From positions 90,231 through 154,230 of the forward strand of contig JBMOMJ010000024.1 in assembly GCA_049324695.1 (NCBI GenBank): a stretch of 64,000 nucleotides of DNA. Reading direction: 5' to 3'. Under the pieces are notes generated by a model. The model was not told the DNA's origin. It worked only from the letters and a program-made list of their open reading frames with translations, and ran no database searches. This DNA comes from PMG-095 sp049324695 (GTDB lineage: Bacteria; Myxococcota_A; Polyangia; Polyangiales; Polyangiaceae). Numbering within the stretch: position 1 is the first letter of the stretch; the number at the start of each line of letters is the position of its first letter. Position numbers and translations under genes: made by a program. Shown here piece by piece: positions 59,427 through 64,000 of this stretch.

Positions 59427-59471
59427 CTGATCGGTTATAGTCACCGCCAAATTTGTGACAGTAACGATCAG
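59427..59471. promoter_or_regulatory. 45-base inverted repeat upstream of the oxoprolinase gene
   Basis: CTGATCGGTTATAGTCAC (59427-59444) pairs with GTGACAGTAACGATCAG (59455-59471) with one bulge and two mismatches around a 10-base spacer. It ends 23 bases before the ATG at 59495. It can be an operator with CTGATCG/CGATCAG arms or a hairpin in the mRNA leader. Confidence 0.6.
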
Positions 59472-59494
59472 AGACTTCGTCTTCATGGGCGCTC

Positions 59495-62400
59495 ATGACT
59501 TCCTCTAACAGCGAGCGGTTTGACTTTTGGATCGATCGAGGCGGCACCTTCACTGACATCGTGGCGCGCTGCCCAGACGGCTCATATCGAACCAACAAGC
59601 TGCTCTCGGAGAACCCCGGGCAATATCGGGATGCCGCGCTCGCAGGAATTCGCCAGTTGCTCGGTCTACCAGAGACGGCCGGCATCCCGCGGGAGCGCGT
59701 GGGATCCGTAAAGATGGGGACCACGGTAGCGACCAATGCCCTACTGGAGCGCCGTGGCGAGCGAACCCTGCTGGTGATCACGCGCGGGTTTCGCGATCAG
59801 CTGCGCATCGGCTACCAGAACCGGCCCAAGCTCTTCGCTCGTCGCATCGAGTTGCCCAGCCTGCTGTACGAGAGCGTGGTCGAAGCCGAAGAGCGCCTCG
59901 ACGCGAGCGGGAACGTCCTGCAACCGCTCGACGTGACCCGCTTGGAAGCGGACCTGAAGCAAGCGCGCGCAGCCGGCTTCGAGTCGTGTGCGATCGTCTT
60001 CATGCACGCCTACCGCTTCCCGATACACGAAGCGCGCGCGATGAAATTGGCGCGCTCAGTCGGGTTCAAACAAGTCTCGGCGTCGCACCTCGTGAGCCCG
60101 CTGATGAAGCTGGTCTCGCGTGGCGACACCACCGTCGTGGATGCCTACCTGTCGCCCGTGCTGCGCCGCTACGTCGATCAAATGGCGGCGTCGCTCGAGG
60201 GTGTTCCGCTCTACTTCATGAAGTCCAACGGAGGGCTCAGCGAGGCAGCCGCCTTCCAAGGTAAGGACGCCATCTTGTCGGGACCAGCTGGCGGCATCGT
60301 CGGTATGGTGCGCACCGCGCTCGCCGCCGGCTTCGACAAGCTGATCGGCTTCGACATGGGTGGTACGTCGACCGATGTCTCGCATTTTGCTGGCAAGGAC
60401 CCAAGCGACTGCGAGCGTGTGTTCGACACGCAAGTCGCGGGCGTCCGTATGCGCGTACCGATGCTCGCGATTCACACCATCGCGGCGGGCGGCGGCTCCA
60501 TTGTTCACTTCGACGGGCAGAGTTACCGCGTAGGGCCCGACTCCGCTGGAGCAAACCCGGGACCAGCGTGTTATCGGCGCGGAGGGCCGCTGACCCTCAC
60601 CGATTGCAACGTGCTCCTGGGGCGCATTCAGCCGCGCTTCTTTCCACATGTATTCGGCGCAGATGCTCGCGAGGATCTCGATGCGAATGCCGTCGGGCTG
60701 GCATTCGACGAGCTGTTTCGGCGCGTCGCCGCGAGTAATCCGCAAGTGCGCTCACGTGAGAGCGTGGCTCAGGGCTTTCTCGAAGTTGCCGTCGCCAGTA
60801 TGGCCAATGCCATCAAGTTCATCTCGGTTGCACGCGGCTACGATGTGAGCGACTACACGCTGGTGTGCTTTGGAGGGGCTGCGGGGCAGCACGCTTGTCG
60901 TGTCGCAGACGAGCTCGAGATGAAACGCGTGTTCATTCATCCGCAAGCTTCGGTGTTGTCGGCTCTAGGTATGGGCCTCGCGGAGCTCAGCGCCATGCGT
61001 GAACAAGCGCTGGAGCTCCCACTCTCCCCAGCAGCGGTGACGGTCCTGCAGCAGGAACACCAGCGCCTGCAGCAGCTCGTCACTGAGGAGCTCGCGGCGC
61101 AGGGGATTGCCTACAGCGAGTTGCACTTCAACGCCCGCGTCCACCTACGCTACGACGGCACAGATAGCGCGCTGCTGGTTCCGTTCGGCGATGAAGTGGA
61201 GCTGCGTCGCAGCTTCGAAGCGAGTCATCGCGCACGCTTCGGCTTCGCCATGCCCGAGCGCGCCCTAACCATCGAAGCGATATCGCTCGAAGCACGCGGA
61301 GCTAGCGCGGCCGAGGCGCCGACGAACCCCGCTCCCTCGCGCCCCGAGGAAGCCAGCGCGAAGGTGCCCCTCTACGTGGAGGACGAGTGGCGCGAAGTGC
61401 CAGTTTTCTGCAGCGCTCTGAGCCCAGACCAAGTCGTGCCGGGCCCAGCGTTGATCGCCGAAGCGCAAACGACGATTGTCATCGAGCCCGGTTGGCAGGC
61501 GCACGGCACCAAACGTGGCGAGCTCGTCTTAGACCGCTATCTACCGAAGGCCCAGCGGCCGATAGCAGCCGCGCACTGCGACCCGACCCTGCTCGAGGTC
61601 TTCAACGGCGCGTTCATGAGCATCGCTGAGCGCATGGGAGTCGTGCTGGCCAACACGGCTCACTCCGTGAACATCAAGGAACGCCTCGACTTCTCGTGCG
61701 CGCTGTTCGACGCTGACGCAAATCTCGTGGCCAACGCGCCGCACATGCCGGTGCACCTCGGCAGCATGGGGGAATCGGTGCGCTCGTTGATCCAGAGGCG
61801 CGCCGGCAGCATGCACCCTGGCGATGTCTACGCTCTGAACGATCCGTTCAATGGCGGCACGCATCTGCCCGATGTCACCGTGGTGATGCCCGTCTTCGAG
61901 TCGCACACCAACGAGCTCGCGTTTTTCGTGGCAGCTCGCGGACACCACGCTGACATCGGTGGCATCACGCCCGGCTCGATGCCGCCCGACTCGCGCACCG
62001 TCGAGGAAGAGGGCGTTCTCATCGACAACTTCACGCTGGTGAGCGAAGGCCACCTGCGTGAAGCGGAGCTTCTGGCACTGCTCGGAAGCGGGCCTTTTCC
62101 GGCGCGCGATCCGAGAAAGAATTTGGCTGATCTGCGCGCGCAGATCGCAGCGTGTGAGACCGGTCGACGCGAGCTGTATGCCTTGGCCGATCGCTTCGGG
62201 CTCGCAACGGTGCGCGCGTACATGCAGCACGTGCAAGACAGCGCCGAGGCCAGCGTGCGCCAGGTCATCTCGTCGCTGCGCGACGGAGAATTCAGCTGCG
62301 TCATGGACAATGGGGCCGTCGTGCACGTCAAAGTCTCGGTGAATCCCGCCGAGCGCTCGGCGTGCGTGGACTTCTCCGGCAGCAGCGCCGAACTCGACAG

Positions 62401-63109
62401 CAACTTCAATGCACCGCACGCCGTCGTGCAAGCGGCCGTGTTGTACGTGTTCCGCACTTTGGTCGACGCCGACATTCCGATGAACGCCGGCTGCCTCCGC
62501 CCAATCCACATCGTAATCCCCAAAGCTTCGATGCTGTCACCGCGCCCGCCCGCCGCGACCGTGGCAGGCAACGTGGAGACCTCGCAATGTGTTACCGACG
62601 CCCTCTACGGCGCACTCGGCGTGATGGCTGCCTCGCAGGGTACCATGAACAACTTCACGTTCGGAAACCAGCGCTACCAATACTACGAGACCGTTGCAGG
62701 CGGGTCCGGCGCTGGCGACGGCTTCCACGGCTGCGCGGCAGTACAAACCCACATGACCAACTCACGCATGACAGATCCAGAAGTCATCGAATTGCGTTTT
62801 CCGGTGTTGATCGAGGAGCACTCGATTCGCCATGGTTCGGGCGGCGCCGGGCAATTTCGTGGTGGCGACGGCGCCCTCAGACGCATTCGCTTTCGAGAAG
62901 ACATGACCGCAGCGATTTTGGCCAATCGCCGCGTGGTGCCACCCTACGGCCTGGCCGGTGGTGGCCCCGGTGACCTCGGCGCAACTTGGGTAGAGCGCGC
63001 CGATGGCCGCCGGCAATCGCTTGCCTCCGCTGAGGTAGTGCAGGTCCGCGCTGGTGACGCGATCGTCATCTCGACGCCGTCCGGCGGTGGCTACGGTCCC
63101 GCTCACTAG
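59495..63109 (+). CDS. Fused 5-oxoprolinase / hydantoinase (HyuA-HyuB)
   Basis: A 1204-residue fusion of the two subunits of the hydantoinase/oxoprolinase family. The N-terminal HyuA-like part (1-690) begins FDFWIDRGGTFTDIVARCPDG and has GTTVATNALLERRGE, SNGGLSEAAAF, ILSGPAGGIVGMVR and GFDMGGTSTDVSHFAG, the ATP and substrate site motifs. The C-terminal HyuB-like part (about 695-1204) has LNDPFNGGTHLPDVTVVMPVF, ARGHHADIGG and the end GSGGAGQFRGGDGALRRI. Single-chain proteins of this length are ATP-dependent 5-oxoprolinases (5-oxoproline to glutamate), though related enzymes act on hydantoins. The ATG at 59495 is close behind the inverted repeat. Confidence 0.93.
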   Translation: MTSSNSERFDFWIDRGGTFTDIVARCPDGSYRTNKLLSENPGQYRDAALAGIRQLLGLPETAGIPRERVGSVKMGTTVATNALLERRGERTLLVITRGFRDQLRIGYQNRPKLFARRIELPSLLYESVVEAEERLDASGNVLQPLDVTRLEADLKQARAAGFESCAIVFMHAYRFPIHEARAMKLARSVGFKQVSASHLVSPLMKLVSRGDTTVVDAYLSPVLRRYVDQMAASLEGVPLYFMKSNGGLSEAAAFQGKDAILSGPAGGIVGMVRTALAAGFDKLIGFDMGGTSTDVSHFAGKDPSDCERVFDTQVAGVRMRVPMLAIHTIAAGGGSIVHFDGQSYRVGPDSAGANPGPACYRRGGPLTLTDCNVLLGRIQPRFFPHVFGADAREDLDANAVGLAFDELFRRVAASNPQVRSRESVAQGFLEVAVASMANAIKFISVARGYDVSDYTLVCFGGAAGQHACRVADELEMKRVFIHPQASVLSALGMGLAELSAMREQALELPLSPAAVTVLQQEHQRLQQLVTEELAAQGIAYSELHFNARVHLRYDGTDSALLVPFGDEVELRRSFEASHRARFGFAMPERALTIEAISLEARGASAAEAPTNPAPSRPEEASAKVPLYVEDEWREVPVFCSALSPDQVVPGPALIAEAQTTIVIEPGWQAHGTKRGELVLDRYLPKAQRPIAAAHCDPTLLEVFNGAFMSIAERMGVVLANTAHSVNIKERLDFSCALFDADANLVANAPHMPVHLGSMGESVRSLIQRRAGSMHPGDVYALNDPFNGGTHLPDVTVVMPVFESHTNELAFFVAARGHHADIGGITPGSMPPDSRTVEEEGVLIDNFTLVSEGHLREAELLALLGSGPFPARDPRKNLADLRAQIAACETGRRELYALADRFGLATVRAYMQHVQDSAEASVRQVISSLRDGEFSCVMDNGAVVHVKVSVNPAERSACVDFSGSSAELDSNFNAPHAVVQAAVLYVFRTLVDADIPMNAGCLRPIHIVIPKASMLSPRPPAATVAGNVETSQCVTDALYGALGVMAASQGTMNNFTFGNQRYQYYETVAGGSGAGDGFHGCAAVQTHMTNSRMTDPEVIELRFPVLIEEHSIRHGSGGAGQFRGGDGALRRIRFREDMTAAILANRRVVPPYGLAGGGPGDLGATWVERADGRRQSLASAEVVQVRAGDAIVISTPSGGGYGPAH

Positions 63110-63244
63110 TCTTGCACCAACTGAAACCTACGTCGAACACCCCTTCGCCCCCAAAGACCCACTCTCATATTGGTTCCAACTCAACGCTCCGCCGGCGGCC
63201 CGCAATTCATCCCCACCTCATCGACAACAAACTCCGGAAGCCCG

Positions 63245-63465
63245 CTGCGAAGCCACTCCCGCTACGAAGCGACTCCCACTGCGAAGCGACTCCCGCTGCG
63301 AAGCGACGCCCACTGCGAAGCGACTCCCGCTGCGAAGCGACGCCCACTGCGAAGCGACTCCCGCTGCGAAGCGACGCCCGCTGCGAAGCCACTCCCGCTA
63401 CGAAGCGACGCCCACTGCGAAGCGACGCCCACTGCGAAGCGACTCCCGCTGCGAAGCGACTCACA
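63245..63465. repeat. 17-base tandem repeat array, 13 units
   Basis: Thirteen contiguous 17-base units of the form CTGCGAAGCGACTCCCG, with variation at the second, third and last positions (G/A, T/G, G/A). No spacers between units, so not CRISPR. All six frames stay open in part because 17 is not a multiple of three. Confidence 0.92.
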
Positions 63466-63629
63466 TTGCGGCGGGCCTTACGTCGGAGGGCCCCGAGTAT
63501 CGTCCGCTGTGCCCGCCAACTCCTCTTGTGCACCAAGCCGGTGAATCGCACGCGGCGATCCTCACGCGCCACAAGACACATGCCTTCGACAAAACCATCG
63601 GGGACCACGCTGTGAGCCGCGAACTGGTG

Positions 63630-64000
63630 GTGCGCAGAGTGGACCGGGGCGCGCACGGCGGACTGGGGCGCGCGCTGGGCCGACCAATGTGCGCAGGGTG
63701 GACCGGGGCGCGCGCTGGGCCGACCAATGCGCGCAGAGTGGACCGGGGCGCACGGCGGACTGGGGCGCGCGCTGGGCCGACCAATGCGCGCAGGGTGGAC
63801 CGGGGCGCGCACGGCGGACTGGGGCGCGCGCTGGGCCGACCAATGCGCGCAGAGTGGACCGGGGGCGCGCACGGCGGACTGGGGCGCGCGCTGGGCCGAC
63901 CAATGCGCGCAGGGTGGACCGGGGCCGCGCCAGTCGCGCGCTGGACCAGTGCGCGACGCGAGACGCGGGCGCGCTCGACTAGTGCGCGCAGAGTGGACCG
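63630..64000. repeat. 57-59-base tandem repeat array, running off the window
   Basis: At least seven starts of the block GCGCAGAGTGGACCGG or GCGCAGGGTGGACCGG, most followed by CACGGCGGACTGGGGCGCGC and GCTGGGCCGACCAAT. One unit of about 40 bases lacks the middle part. The last units become irregular near 63940. Confidence 0.85.

Larger units (their letters stand above)
63110..64000. other. Non-coding repeat-rich window end
   Basis: After the oxoprolinase stop there is no convincing gene. Open frames across this part follow the repeats and have repetitive low-complexity translations. It holds the two tandem arrays described separately; the second runs off the window edge. Confidence 0.6.

Noticed and set aside
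63245..63465. CRISPR array
   Set aside because: Units are contiguous 17-mers without unique spacers, and no cas gene is present.
63112..63872. Several long frames on both strands in the terminal repeats
   Set aside because: The translations repeat every 17 codons or so because of the DNA repeat; no start signals or protein-like composition.

Overview
The window is GC-rich, gene-dense DNA that looks like a member of the Myxococcota, most likely order Polyangiales. The evidence is the type of protein it encodes: many lipoproteins with long Gly/Ser/Ala/Asn linkers, a Stig1-like cysteine-repeat protein, a protein with a MYXO-CTERM-like tail, a PEGA/TPR-type barrel protein behind a Ser/Thr kinase, two DUF1592/DUF1552 pairs, an ECF41 sigma factor and RCC1 repeats. 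A run of exactly 100 N at 36394-36493 marks an assembly gap, so this is a draft or metagenome contig. No rRNA, tRNA, CRISPR array, integrase or transposase was seen.

Layout. 1-9 kb: an unknown partial gene, a nine-repeat Stig1-like lipoprotein, a TetR-GT1 glycosyltransferase-hydrolase-outer-membrane protein operon, then a divergent pair ending in an RCC1 lipoprotein broken by one extra G. 9-14.4 kb: an ECF sigma factor-FecR/TPR-DUF1592-DUF1552 operon. 14.5-19.4 kb: two coupled LuxR-type regulators, an AraC regulator overlapping a small secreted protein, and a parvulin-type isomerase lipoprotein with a membrane partner. 19.4-21.9 kb: a compact restriction-modification pair, a VOC protein and an orphan ExbD-like protein. 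22-23.6 kb: an ECF41 sigma factor divergent from its AhpD-like partner, with a shared two-way promoter. 23.7-28 kb: four overlapping genes (class III aminotransferase, Tes-like radical SAM enzyme, two altered SDR proteins), the best candidate for an undescribed pathway. 28-35 kb: an OmpA lipoprotein, two more lipoproteins and the second DUF1552/DUF1592 pair. 35-38.6 kb: divergent PL9 pectate lyase and GH43 glycosidase. 38.7-46.4 kb: two PNPOx-like proteins (one fused to GAF and a DNA-binding-like tail), a repeat lipoprotein, and a kinase-TPR-kelch operon. 46.4-50.7 kb: pirin, a GH5 endoglucanase, an AraC regulator and small genes. 50.8-54.5 kb: aat, cysD and a cysN-cysC fusion. 54.8-59.4 kb: two trypsin-like lipoproteins, two Cys-rich lipoproteins and a receiver-less winged-helix regulator. 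59.5-63.1 kb: a fused 5-oxoprolinase/hydantoinase. 63.2-64 kb: tandem repeats.

The genes suggest a saprophytic or predatory lifestyle with heavy investment in the cell surface: secreted pectinase, arabinanase/xylosidase-type and cellulase enzymes, secreted proteases, surface repeat proteins, and many one- and two-gene regulatory switches. Most operons use 4-base ATGA/GTGA/TTGA overlaps, which points to translational coupling. All functional statements come from motif reading without database searches.
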